From an uncultured Alphaproteobacteria bacterium (GTDB lineage: Bacteria > Pseudomonadota > Alphaproteobacteria > HIMB59 > GCA-002718135), in the NCBI GenBank assembly GCA_902540265.1, contig CACBLW010000002.1, positions 1 through 64,000 on the forward strand: DNA of 64,000 nucleotides, written 5' to 3'. Under the pieces are notes generated by a model. The model was not told the DNA's origin, ran no database searches, and saw only the letters and a list, made by a program, of their open reading frames with translations. The translations under genes and the position numbers were made by a program. Of this stretch, positions 30,224-40,435 are shown piece after piece. Position 1 is the stretch's first letter; each line of letters starts with the position of its first letter.

Positions 30224-31310
30224 TAATTTTTTTTCCTCTTAAATAAACTTCTTTTAGGTTAAATTCTTTATCTAAAATAAGAAAATTACTTAAAAAATTT
30301 TTTTGAATTATACCGACATTATCTAGATTCAAATATTTTGAAGCATTATAACTCGTTAAAGCAACTGCTTCTTCTAATGAGAAATCCATTGATATTAAAT
30401 TTTTAAAAGTTTGATCCATAGTAACAATACTTCCTGCTAAAGTACCATCAGACTTAATTTTTACTGAATGATTTTCTTTTTTTATATTATTTTTTGCAAA
30501 AATATATTCTCCATCATTCAATCCACTTGCGTTAATAGAATCTGTTATTGTATACAAACCAGGAATACATTTTTTTGCAATTTTTATTGCTTCTTTACTT
30601 ACATGAATATTATCACAAATTATTTCAGCATATTTTCCTTTTAAAAGAGCAGCTGATAAAACTCCTGGGGATCTATGATCATTACCAGACATAGCATTAT
30701 ACAAATGTGTAAAACCAATTTCATGATCTTTCATAATTTTTTCACAGCAATTAAAGTCTGCCAAAGTGTGACCAAATTGAATCTTAATATTTAGCTCCAC
30801 TAAATCATTTATAAATTTTTGCATTCCATCAATTTCTGGAGCTAAAGTAATGATTTTTACATCAGAAATTTCAAGAATTTTTTTTATAAAATCTAAAGAT
30901 GGTTTCTCAGTTAAATTTGGTTGAGCACCAAGTTTATTAGGATTAATAAAAGGTCCCTCTAAATGTACTCCAAGGATATTATTACCATTATCTCTCTTTA
31001 TTTCCTTAAATCCTTCTAAAGCTGAAATAGTATTTTCTAAGGTATTTGTCCAAGTAGTTGGCATTATTGAAGTTGTTCCATGCCGTAAATGATATTTTGA
31101 CATTTCAATAATTGATTGTGTACCCTCCATTACATCAAAACCATTACCACCATGACAATGGAGATCAACAAAACCAGGAATTATAATATTCTCATAATCT
31201 TCAGTGTCTTTTATTTTCAAGTCGATAATTTTTTCGTTGAAATATACATCTCCAACATAGGAAGAGTTATGATTTATAATTTTCCCACTAACTTTATTTT
31301 GATCAGTCAT
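30216..31310 (-). CDS. nagA: N-acetylglucosamine-6-phosphate deacetylase
   Basis: IPGFVDLHCHGGNGFDVMEGT, GVHLEGPFINPNKLGAQ, QFGHTLADF, THLYNAMSG, DGTLAGS. Confidence 0.93.
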   Translation of the reverse strand: MTDQNKVSGKIINHNSSYVGDVYFNEKIIDLKIKDTEDYENIIIPGFVDLHCHGGNGFDVMEGTQSIIEMSKYHLRHGTTSIMPTTWTNTLENTISALEGFKEIKRDNGNNILGVHLEGPFINPNKLGAQPNLTEKPSLDFIKKILEISDVKIITLAPEIDGMQKFINDLVELNIKIQFGHTLADFNCCEKIMKDHEIGFTHLYNAMSGNDHRSPGVLSAALLKGKYAEIICDNIHVSKEAIKIAKKCIPGLYTITDSINASGLNDGEYIFAKNNIKKENHSVKIKSDGTLAGSIVTMDQTFKNLISMDFSLEEAVALTSYNASKYLNLDNVGIIQKNFLSNFLILDKEFNLKEVYLRGKKINV

Positions 31311-31365
31311 CTAACTTTAATATCTTATATAGCAATTTCTTGATTTTTAAAAAAATTTAAAAAAC

Positions 31366-32094
31366 TTATAAATGAGGATTAATCTTACTAAATTTTTTCT
31401 CTAATATATCATTATTTTTTTTCGCATTTGGCATATTTACACTGATGTAGAATGGGAATAATTTTTCATTTTTTAATATATTTGCAACTTCAATTAAAAT
31501 TGAATTTAAAATAAAAGATCCTGTAATTGTTGAAGCTGGCCCAACCATATTATCTTTGACATTTATAATCGCATCACCAGGCGGAATCTTATTATCAATA
31601 AATATATCTGTTATTTCAAATAATCTTTTATTTAATTTAGATAGAGGAGCTTTTTTAGAAAATTTAACAGATGTTAGTGAAATAGTTTTTATTTTTTTTT
31701 TCTTTGCAATTAAAGCTGCTTCAACTGGCGCATGATTAACGCCAGAATTAGACACAATCATTAATACATCTTTGCTGCTAATTTTATATTTAGCGAGAGC
31801 TTTTTTTGCAATATTTGGAGTTCTTTCCAGAGCAGTTGCTTTTCTTGCTCCTTTTTTAAAACTGAGATCATCATCTCTTATTGGACAAGCTGCAGCAAAA
31901 CCTCCTGCTCTGTGAAATGATTCTTCTCCAAGCAATCTAGAATGTCCAGTTCCAAAAATATATAACTGCCCACCTTTTTTATATGATTTGCTAATTAATT
32001 TAGCACACTGTAAGAATTTTTTTTCTTCTTCTTTTAATATCTTCTTTAATATTGAATTAATTTTTGAGGAATAAGACCTTGTTAATTTACTCAT
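31366..32094 (-). CDS. SIS-domain sugar-phosphate protein, UPF0309-like
   Basis: GGQLYIFGTGHSRLLGEESFHRAGGFAAACPI, VSNSGVNHAPVEAAL, KVDNMVGPASTITGSFILNSILIEV-type C-terminus. Confidence 0.82.
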   Translation of the reverse strand: MSKLTRSYSSKINSILKKILKEEEKKFLQCAKLISKSYKKGGQLYIFGTGHSRLLGEESFHRAGGFAAACPIRDDDLSFKKGARKATALERTPNIAKKALAKYKISSKDVLMIVSNSGVNHAPVEAALIAKKKKIKTISLTSVKFSKKAPLSKLNKRLFEITDIFIDNKIPPGDAIINVKDNMVGPASTITGSFILNSILIEVANILKNEKLFPFYISVNMPNAKKNNDILEKKFSKINPHL

Positions 32095-32112
32095 TTGAAT
32101 TTTTTATTAGAA

Positions 32113-32135
32113 GCTAGGGCAAATATTGCCCTAGC
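32113..32135 (-). other. Intercistronic hairpin after binding-protein gene
   Basis: GCTAGGGCAA ATA TTGCCCTAGC perfect 10-bp stem between the SBP stop and the SIS gene start; no T-tract on the minus strand. Confidence 0.85.
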
Positions 32136-32148
32136 AATAATAATATGA

Positions 32149-33360
32149 TTATTTGTATTCTTCTAACTCTTCAGCTGCTTCTGCAACTAAATCAGCAGGA
32201 TCACCTTCACCAAGAATTGCTCCTTGGATCATGTTATTCATAACTGATTGAAAAGCTTTATAGTCAACAAGTAAAGGTTCTGGTCCACCATCCCCTATTG
32301 CATCTATAAACATCATCCAATAATCATCATTGTATGGTTCTTCACTTCCTATAACATCATATTGCATAATTGGAGTTAAGCCCCATTCAGTATCTAGTTT
32401 ATACTGCCATTCTGGAGATGTAACCATAGCCGCAAACTTATTTGCCATTTCCTCATTTCCAGTATTATTAAATACAGCAATACTATCAGTGATTAATAGA
32501 GTTCCTTGTTTACCTTGTGGTCCAGCAGGAATCCTAACAGTTTTCATATTAAGATCTTCATTATGAGTACCTCGACCCCATGGTCCATCAATATACATTG
32601 CAATTTTTTTATCATTAAGTAGGTCTCTTAATTGTGATCTCTCATATGCTAACGGACCCTCTTGAGCTACATTTGCTAATTTTCCATAAAATGCTAGAGC
32701 CTCAACTGTGTTTGAACTATTCAAAGTAATAGTATTTGTATCAGGATCAATTACTTGACCGCCATTACTATACAAATAATTTAAAAACTGATGCATAGTG
32801 TTATCAAAATCTTTACCAGTTAGACCTATTCCAGCAACACCAGGCACATTATTAGTTACAGCTTCTGCCATTGAGTATAATTCATCCCATGTTTCAGGAC
32901 CCTCACATGCAACACCAGCTTCTTCTAATAAATCACAATTCATAAATAGAGCTTTAGTAGAAAATGCTCTTGGATATCCCCATACTTTACCTAAATGTGA
33001 AACAGTGTTTAAAATACCTGGTTGATACATATTAATCTGTGATTGTGGAATATCAACATTAATTATATGACCATTTTCTGCAAGGCCCTTTAAAGTTCTT
33101 GAACCAACATATGCTAAGTCAACTGGATCACCAGCAATAGCTAAATTTATAACTTTATCCTGACATGTTCCCCATGGAACTGCTTCCCATTTTATAGTAA
33201 CACCTGGGTTAGCACTTTCAAATTCAGCTGCTACATCCATATCTGCTTGTCTGATTTCTCCGCCACATAGAATGCCATGTAATTCTTGTGAGTTTGCACT
33301 GAAACCATAAGACAGAAAAAATATGAAAGAAGCAATTGAAGTAATTTTTAGAAATTTCAT
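32149..33360 (-). CDS. Extracellular solute-binding protein (CUT1 sugar ABC)
   Basis: Signal peptide MKFLKITSIASFIFFLSYGFSANSQ with SD GGAGGAATT; track start 33426 is likely too long. Confidence 0.9.
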   Translation of the reverse strand: MKFLKITSIASFIFFLSYGFSANSQELHGILCGGEIRQADMDVAAEFESANPGVTIKWEAVPWGTCQDKVINLAIAGDPVDLAYVGSRTLKGLAENGHIINVDIPQSQINMYQPGILNTVSHLGKVWGYPRAFSTKALFMNCDLLEEAGVACEGPETWDELYSMAEAVTNNVPGVAGIGLTGKDFDNTMHQFLNYLYSNGGQVIDPDTNTITLNSSNTVEALAFYGKLANVAQEGPLAYERSQLRDLLNDKKIAMYIDGPWGRGTHNEDLNMKTVRIPAGPQGKQGTLLITDSIAVFNNTGNEEMANKFAAMVTSPEWQYKLDTEWGLTPIMQYDVIGSEEPYNDDYWMMFIDAIGDGGPEPLLVDYKAFQSVMNNMIQGAILGEGDPADLVAEAAEELEEYK

Positions 33361-33432
33361 AATTCCTCCGTAAATATAAAAGACCGTAGCATTATTAGAT
33401 AGGCGCAAGCAAGAGTGTTTTTGCAAAATTTA

Positions 33433-34272
33433 CTAGTTTTTTACAGCTCCAGCAGTTAATCCTTCAACAATATATTTTTGGAGGAACACAAATACTATTA
33501 ACACAGGGAATACTCCAACTATTGATGCTGCCATCATTTCGTTCCATTTTACAGATTGATATCCTATAAACTCAGTTAATCCTGAAACTATTGGCATATA
33601 TTCTCTTATTGAATTGAATGTAATGGCAAAAAGAAATTGTTGAGCGTAGGCTTGAATAAATGCGTATATGGCAGTAACAACTATTCCGGGAGTACTTAAG
33701 GGCGCAATAATTTTTGTAAGAATATCTATTCTTGAAGCTCCATCAACATAAGCAGCCTCTTCTAACTCAACAGGTATTTTTTCAAAATATGCTTTTAGCA
33801 ACCAAATTGAAGTAGGAATACAAAAAGCAATACCAGGTACAATCATTGCAAAATAAGTATTTAATAAATCAAAAGTTCTTAATAATTTAAATAATGGAAT
33901 TAAAAGTACAGCTCCAGAAAACATATTAACAGCAAGTAGAACCCAAAGACTTCCCTGCTTAAAAGGAAAGTTAAATCTTGCATATGAATAAGCTGCTGGA
34001 ACTACAAATAAGAGTGTAAAAAAAGTAACTGTTACTGCCATAAAAAAGCTATTAAAAATATATCTTCCTAAAAGAGGAACGGTATTCCACATTTCTCTAT
34101 ATGCCCAAAAAGATAAGTCATCAGAATAGAATTGATAAGGTGATCTAAATAAATGTTTTAATGGTCTTAGTGAAGCATAAAACATTTCAATAAATGGAAG
34201 TAATATAAAAATAAAAAATATGACAATGCAAAAATACATAAATATTTTTAATGGCAAACTATATTTATCCAT
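33433..34272 (-). CDS. Sugar ABC transporter permease (MalG-like)
   Basis: EAA loop VELEEAAYVDGASRIDILTKIIAPLSTPG. Confidence 0.93.
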   Translation of the reverse strand: MDKYSLPLKIFMYFCIVIFFIFILLPFIEMFYASLRPLKHLFRSPYQFYSDDLSFWAYREMWNTVPLLGRYIFNSFFMAVTVTFFTLLFVVPAAYSYARFNFPFKQGSLWVLLAVNMFSGAVLLIPLFKLLRTFDLLNTYFAMIVPGIAFCIPTSIWLLKAYFEKIPVELEEAAYVDGASRIDILTKIIAPLSTPGIVVTAIYAFIQAYAQQFLFAITFNSIREYMPIVSGLTEFIGYQSVKWNEMMAASIVGVFPVLIVFVFLQKYIVEGLTAGAVKN

Positions 34273-35170
34273 GAGATACCTTTTTATTTATTCTTGATAG
34301 CAAATAGAAATAAAAAATTGCAAAAGTAGTGATCATTAAGACTATCATTACTGCTCTAGCTGAACCTCTTCCAAATTTGTAATTCCCTAAAGCCATCTTG
34401 TAGGTGTCAATGATTAATGTTGTTGTAGCACCTCTAGGTCCGCCTTCAGTCATAATAAAAATAATATCGAATGAGACAAAAGTTGAAACTGCTGAGATTA
34501 GAGACATCGAAATTATGACTGGCGTTATTTGAGGAAGTGTTATGTGGTAAAAACGTCTAAATCTTCCTGCTCCATCACAGTACGCAGCTTCATAAAGATC
34601 TTTTGGTACTGCTTGCATTCCTGCTAAAAAAAATAAAGTTACGAAAGGAGTACCTACCCAAACATCTGTAACCATTGTAGCAATAAAAGCACTTTGTTTG
34701 TAAGCTAAAAAACTAAATGGGCCATCTAGTATGCCAAGCCTAATACCTATTCCTGATAAAATTCCAAAATGACCATTATATACCCACATCCATCCAAGTG
34801 CACCAATAGCAATTGGAACTACCCATGGAGGTAAAACTAAAATTCTAAAAATTGTTCTTCCTCTTAAACTAGCATTGAGCAATACAGCACCAATCATTCC
34901 AAGAATTAATTTTAATAAAACTGAAAAAAACGTCCAAACAAAAGTTCTTATTGCTATTTTACTAAATTTAGAACTAGCTAATAGTTTTTCATAATTTTCA
35001 AAACCAACATAATCCTCTCCAGCAATACTAGCGTTTGTAAATGACAGCCTAAATGTTTCAAAGAGAGGCCATCCTACAATACATAAAAGATAAATAACTG
35101 CGGGTGCTATTAATACATATGCTAAAAATGTTGGTGAATTAAAAGATACAAGCTTAGATGTGTTTTTCAT
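34265..35170 (-). CDS. Sugar ABC transporter permease (MalF-like)
   Basis: EAA loop DLYEAAYCDGAGRFRRFYHITLPQITP. Confidence 0.93.
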   Translation of the reverse strand: MKNTSKLVSFNSPTFLAYVLIAPAVIYLLCIVGWPLFETFRLSFTNASIAGEDYVGFENYEKLLASSKFSKIAIRTFVWTFFSVLLKLILGMIGAVLLNASLRGRTIFRILVLPPWVVPIAIGALGWMWVYNGHFGILSGIGIRLGILDGPFSFLAYKQSAFIATMVTDVWVGTPFVTLFFLAGMQAVPKDLYEAAYCDGAGRFRRFYHITLPQITPVIISMSLISAVSTFVSFDIIFIMTEGGPRGATTTLIIDTYKMALGNYKFGRGSARAVMIVLMITTFAIFYFYLLSRINKKVSHG

Positions 35171-36315
35171 TTATTTAATAAGTTGTCTAATTCATTCCAT
35201 GTGCTAGTCAAATCAATAATTGAATTAGTTTTAATTGATTCATCTAATTTCATAGCAACAATACCAGCCTCCATACACTCAACTACTCCAACAGGTAAAT
35301 TAAAATTATCACTAATTAAATGTGAGTTAATATCTTTTGCCATCATGCTGTCTGCACCATAATGTCCTTTAATTTCTTGACCAAATGCTGATCCATAATT
35401 TTCATCTAAAATTAAATTATTATTTTCATCATGTGCCTTTAAAAATCCTCTTACAAAATCTCCCTCTATCATTCCTTTAGAGCCCATAATTGCAAATCTT
35501 CTATATTCATCAGGAACTTTCATATTTGTATGAAAACATAAAACTGCTTTGTTTTCATACTCAATTATTGCAACTTGATGATCAACAATATCAGCATCAC
35601 TATCAAATACATTAGTTTTCGACTCCCAACCTCTTAATCTATCTTTAGTATATTGTTCATGAGAACCTTCTGGAAGATTATCTGGTATAAAAGATCTTCT
35701 AGAACCAAAACTAGCAACTTTAATAGGTCTACTCTTCGTAATCATTGAATAGAAGTCAATGTCATGGCAACATTTTTCCAGCATAAAGCCTCCCGAGTAT
35801 TTTTGTTTTCTTCTCCAATTTCGCATAAAAAAAGCACCATGCGAGGGCACAATATGTTCTGAAGCTTCAATCGATATTATATTTCCAATAGCATTTTGAT
35901 CTAATAATTTTCTTACAGATCTTGCTTGTTGCGAATATCTAAGAACTAAACCAACAATAATTCTTTCTTTGCCATATTCTTTTATTAATTTTGCTAATTC
36001 AAAAGTTTCTTGTTCATTTATTACTATTGGTTTTTCGGCAAAAATTTGTAATCCAGCTTTTAGTCCAATTTTAATATGATCTAAATGTAAATGATTAGGA
36101 GACCCAATCATTAACATATCTAGTTTCTCTCGATCCAACATTTCGTTTAAACTTGAATATGATTTATTTGGAAAAAAATTATTTTTCTCAGCAAAATCTT
36201 TACCTATTGGCTGAGGATCTACATAAGCAACCATTTTAAAATTTGGATTAACTTTTGAAAATTCATTATAAACACCTGCTGTCCTACTCCCAAAACCGAC
36301 TGCACCTATTTTCAT
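35167..36315 (-). CDS. Gfo/Idh/MocA family oxidoreductase
   Basis: KIGAVGFGSRTAGVYNEF, IFAEKPIVINEQETFELAK. Confidence 0.92.
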   Translation of the reverse strand: MKIGAVGFGSRTAGVYNEFSKVNPNFKMVAYVDPQPIGKDFAEKNNFFPNKSYSSLNEMLDREKLDMLMIGSPNHLHLDHIKIGLKAGLQIFAEKPIVINEQETFELAKLIKEYGKERIIVGLVLRYSQQARSVRKLLDQNAIGNIISIEASEHIVPSHGAFFMRNWRRKQKYSGGFMLEKCCHDIDFYSMITKSRPIKVASFGSRRSFIPDNLPEGSHEQYTKDRLRGWESKTNVFDSDADIVDHQVAIIEYENKAVLCFHTNMKVPDEYRRFAIMGSKGMIEGDFVRGFLKAHDENNNLILDENYGSAFGQEIKGHYGADSMMAKDINSHLISDNFNLPVGVVECMEAGIVAMKLDESIKTNSIIDLTSTWNELDNLLNK

Positions 36316-36333
36316 ATTTATTTTACTTTAACA

Positions 36334-38196
36334 TTAAAAATTGTGATATCGCCAGCCTAATTTTTTTAAAAAATCCATAGAATTTAGAAGGGCTGAACGA
36401 AATTCTATCCATTTTCTCGAAATTTTTCCTTTCCATGCAACTTCTGATAAAGTTGCTAATCTTGGGTTGATCATTTGATCAAAAAATTTTTTATCTGTAA
36501 TTGTCTCTGACCACAGTTGACCTTGTAATCCTTTTATCAATTCTGATTTATTTATATCTTTTATTGGGTCCCATTCATAAATATCTTTTACTTCTATAGT
36601 TGCAGCCCAGCAAATACCTCTTTCTTCAGTTGAACTATTATAAGCCATATCAAAATATGTTTTTTGACCGGGACAAAGTATTGTTTCAAATCCCTTATTT
36701 GTAGTTTCTTTTGCAACATCTGAATGCTCCCATGAAAAGATCAAACATGATTTATCAATTTTTCCAGCACTTCCACCCACACCATGATTGATATGAGGAG
36801 ACACTGCCGCCTCATTCCATGCAGCTGTTCTTTTATTTTTTGATTTTAGAAAATCTATTAAAAAATTCATATAGTAATCTTGATATTCTTCTGGTGATTT
36901 AATATTATTTTCTTTCATAAACTCGATAATTGCTGGAGAACCTTCCCACGCATTACTTGGTCTTTCATCAACGCCAACATGAATTACATCATATGAGAAA
37001 ATTTCACTTACTTCATTCAACATATCTTTTAAAAAAGTTACAGTTTTTTCTAAGGAAGGATTGATTGTATTATTCTTATACGAACCAACATCTTCACTAA
37101 CTATATTTGAAGACTGTTCTCTAAGTTCTGGCATGATTTCTAGTAATGCCCAAGAATGTGCTGGTAAATCAATTTCAGGCATAATCTCGATATTTAATTT
37201 TTTTGCATATATAATTAAATCTTTGATGTCTTCCTGTGAGTAATATCCGCCGTATTTATCATAACCACTTCCATACAATGGTGGTATTTTAAAATTATAT
37301 CCTCTGTATCCTCCATTTAATGCTAGATCTGGATATTTTTTAACTTCAATTCTCCACGCTTCGTTATCTGTTAAATGCCAGTGAAATCTATTAAGCTTAA
37401 ATAATGCCATGTAATTAAATAAACGTTTGATTTCATCAATAGTATAGAATTGTCTTGCACAATCGAGATGCATTCCTCTCCATTGATATTTTGGATTATC
37501 GTGTATTGTACAAATTGGAAGCTTTGTTTGATAGAAATTAATTAAATGAACTAAAGATATAAGACCATATAGCTTTCCACCATAAGTATTGTATTTAATC
37601 TCAACATTATCTTCTATTATCTGAATAAAATATTGATCGTTTAATAACTGGTCATCTTTTTTAAAGAAAATTGGAATTCCTTTTTCAGAAGTAAAATTAA
37701 TATCCAATTTTGAAATAATATTTTGCAAATTAGAAATAATTTCAATTTCAGTATTTAAATTAAATGTTTTATTTTCAATTATTATAAATTTATTTTGTAA
37801 ATGAATTTTTTCTGGCTCAGGAATAATAGGTATAAAATTTTGTGTTTTTAAATCTTCATAAGTTTTCTTTTTAATTGGTTTTTCAAAAATCAAATCTGAA
37901 ACATTTATATTTAATTTACTATTGTTCAATTTATCAATAATGAAAATACCTTCAGGACCACACGAAAGGTTGAAGTTACCAATTTTAGGAATTTGTAAAT
38001 CTAATAAAATTGTATTTTTTTTTATGGATAATTCGTAATAACGTCCAATTTGCTTAGTTATTTCACCTCCTGATATAGATTTTATTGAGTAAACTAATGA
38101 GAAACATAATTTTAAATTTGAATCTACTAATTTATCATCAAGAATAATTTTTAATTTATTTTCATTTGTAAAAGATATGTTAATTTGATTATTCAT
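36334..38196 (-). CDS. Beta-N-acetylhexosaminidase (GH20), no evident signal peptide
   Basis: YQWRGMHLDCARQFYTIDEIKRLFNYMALFKLNRFHWHLTDNEAWRIEVKKYP, EIDLPAHSWA, HVGVDERP. Confidence 0.93.
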   Translation of the reverse strand: MNNQINISFTNENKLKIILDDKLVDSNLKLCFSLVYSIKSISGGEITKQIGRYYELSIKKNTILLDLQIPKIGNFNLSCGPEGIFIIDKLNNSKLNINVSDLIFEKPIKKKTYEDLKTQNFIPIIPEPEKIHLQNKFIIIENKTFNLNTEIEIISNLQNIISKLDINFTSEKGIPIFFKKDDQLLNDQYFIQIIEDNVEIKYNTYGGKLYGLISLVHLINFYQTKLPICTIHDNPKYQWRGMHLDCARQFYTIDEIKRLFNYMALFKLNRFHWHLTDNEAWRIEVKKYPDLALNGGYRGYNFKIPPLYGSGYDKYGGYYSQEDIKDLIIYAKKLNIEIMPEIDLPAHSWALLEIMPELREQSSNIVSEDVGSYKNNTINPSLEKTVTFLKDMLNEVSEIFSYDVIHVGVDERPSNAWEGSPAIIEFMKENNIKSPEEYQDYYMNFLIDFLKSKNKRTAAWNEAAVSPHINHGVGGSAGKIDKSCLIFSWEHSDVAKETTNKGFETILCPGQKTYFDMAYNSSTEERGICWAATIEVKDIYEWDPIKDINKSELIKGLQGQLWSETITDKKFFDQMINPRLATLSEVAWKGKISRKWIEFRSALLNSMDFLKKLGWRYHNF

Positions 38197-38209
38197 AACT
38201 AGTAATTAT

Positions 38210-39277
38210 ATGAGTTTTAAAGATATATTTAATATAGACGCAGAAGTAAAGGAAAGTGCTCATGCAAGAGTAAATTTAATTGGTGAACATACCGATTATA
38301 CTGGTGGATATGTCATGCCTACACTTTTGTCTTTTAAAAATACCATTGAGATATCTAAAAATAATTCTAATGAATTCACAGTTTATTCTCATCATTTTAA
38401 AGAAAAAAAAACATTCAATGATTTCAAAAAATCAAGTAGCAATGAGTGGGTTGATTATATAAAAGGTTGTTTGTATATTTTTTTTGATGAAAATAAGATT
38501 TCATCTAGATTTTTAAACATTTTTATTTCATCTGATATACCTTTAGAAAGAGGTATTTCATCATCTTCAGCATTGTGTGTTGCTACACTAAAAGCACTTA
38601 ATACTTTTTTTGAAACAAAAATCAAAGATCCAGAAATTGCAAAATTAGCAAAGAAAGTAGAATTCAACTATATAGGTGTTTCTGGTGGAATAATGGATCA
38701 AATGGTTTCTTCTATTGGTATTCATGGCAAAGCATTTTTTATGAATTGTAAGAATTTAGAATACGAACTTATTAATTTTCCAGAAAATTGGAAATTTTGT
38801 TTGATTGACTCTGAAGTACAACGAAATTTAAGAGATAGCTCTTATAATGAAAGATTTGCTGAACTCCAAGAGGCTGAAAAAAAACTTGGTGTAGAATATT
38901 TAGGTGAAGTTAAAAAAGAAAATTTTCAAACAAATAAATTTGAAAATAATACTATAGCAAAAAGAGCAAAGCATGTAGTTTATGAAAATGATAGAGTGAT
39001 TAATGCGAAAAAAAATTTAATAGAAAATAATATTCAGGAGTTTGGAAATTTAATGAACGAAAGTCACGTATCATATTCTAAAGATTTTGAAGCATCTACT
39101 TTAGATGTTGATTTAATTGTTCAGAGATCGGTTGAATGTGGCGCTCTAGGTGCCAGATTGACTGGTGGTGGATTTGGTGGTTTTACAGTTTCATTAATTG
39201 AAAGAAATAATTTTAGTAATTGGTATAGTAAAATATTAAATTTTTATCCTGCTGAAAAGATCTTCGAAGTCAATTAG
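38210..39277 (+). CDS. galK: Galactokinase-like GHMP kinase
   Basis: ARVNLIGEHTDYTGGYVMP, ERGISSSSALCVATLKAL, GALGARLTGGGFGGFTVSL. Confidence 0.88.
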   Translation: MSFKDIFNIDAEVKESAHARVNLIGEHTDYTGGYVMPTLLSFKNTIEISKNNSNEFTVYSHHFKEKKTFNDFKKSSSNEWVDYIKGCLYIFFDENKISSRFLNIFISSDIPLERGISSSSALCVATLKALNTFFETKIKDPEIAKLAKKVEFNYIGVSGGIMDQMVSSIGIHGKAFFMNCKNLEYELINFPENWKFCLIDSEVQRNLRDSSYNERFAELQEAEKKLGVEYLGEVKKENFQTNKFENNTIAKRAKHVVYENDRVINAKKNLIENNIQEFGNLMNESHVSYSKDFEASTLDVDLIVQRSVECGALGARLTGGGFGGFTVSLIERNNFSNWYSKILNFYPAEKIFEVN

Positions 39278-40350
39278 GGTTTTAATAACCTTCTTAGCTT
39301 ACCCTCAGTGACATCATGATCAATATAACATCCTTGTAGATGTCTAAAACCAGTATTTGGATCAAATTTAGTTCTTCCATGTAATAATCTCAAGTTATCA
39401 AACATTGCAATCATTCCTTTAGATAATCTAAATTTAATTTTGAAATCATCAGAATTACAAAGTTTGAACATATATTTTCTAGCCTTATAAAAAAGATCAA
39501 GATTATTTTCGTCTAATAATGGCACATAATCAAGTCTACCACTAAAACGAATTTGTCTAAAATTATTGTAATGATCAAGTTCAATTAATTTTGCTTCGTC
39601 AACTAGAATAGTATCAATATCTGTAAACCTAAAAGTAACATTAGTATTAGTTAATACTTTATAGAATTCAGGTTGGTTGTGTTTTAAAAAATTTGCAACG
39701 CTAAAACCATCAACCAAACTTGAGTCGCCTCCTGTAGATTCATTCGCAATACAATGAAGTAATTGAATTCCAGGAACAGGCTTTCTATACGGATTATCCG
39801 AATGTGATGTTAACTCTAAAGCAGTATAGGCAAGATCATTTGGATTAGGTTTAGAAACGACATTAAATAATTTTCCAAAATTTGTTGATCTGACAGGACC
39901 TAATTTTTCAGCAAAATTAATAACTTCATTTTCTTCTGTTTTTGTATTTTTGATTATCACATAACCATATTGATAAAATACTTTAAGCATTTTAATTAGT
40001 TCATCATCATTCTCAAAAATTTTATTATTATCAAAAATTTCAAGATTATGATTATTTACGTCCCATATTTTTTTTTCAGGTATGACATCAATATTTTTGA
40101 TATCATTATAAAGATCGTCGATATTGTAAGACCCTTTTGCTCCATCACTAAATTCAACATTTAATATATTTTTCTCAACACTATGAGTATTGATTAATAA
40201 ATTATCATCTAAAAGGCTTGGTTCATACAAACGTTGAAGATTATTTTGATCTATAAATTCGCTCCCATTTAATCTTTCTCGAAGCCAAATGCTATGAAGT
40301 TTATACTCTGATAATTTTCCATCATTAATACAAATAATTTTTTTTCCCAT
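39274..40350 (-). CDS. TauD/gamma-butyrobetaine hydroxylase-family 2-oxoglutarate dioxygenase
   Basis: N-terminal SIWLRERL (DUF971-like), TSHSDNPYRKPVPGIQLLHCI, MFDNLRLLHGRTKFDPNTGFRHLQGCYID. Confidence 0.88.
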   Translation of the reverse strand: MGKKIICINDGKLSEYKLHSIWLRERLNGSEFIDQNNLQRLYEPSLLDDNLLINTHSVEKNILNVEFSDGAKGSYNIDDLYNDIKNIDVIPEKKIWDVNNHNLEIFDNNKIFENDDELIKMLKVFYQYGYVIIKNTKTEENEVINFAEKLGPVRSTNFGKLFNVVSKPNPNDLAYTALELTSHSDNPYRKPVPGIQLLHCIANESTGGDSSLVDGFSVANFLKHNQPEFYKVLTNTNVTFRFTDIDTILVDEAKLIELDHYNNFRQIRFSGRLDYVPLLDENNLDLFYKARKYMFKLCNSDDFKIKFRLSKGMIAMFDNLRLLHGRTKFDPNTGFRHLQGCYIDHDVTEGKLRRLLKP

Positions 40351-40435
40351 TTGTTATTTTTTAATTAATTTTTAAATTTGTGTAAATTATAAAATATTGT
40401 AAAAATAAAAAAATAGTTGAGAAATAAATTGTTAA

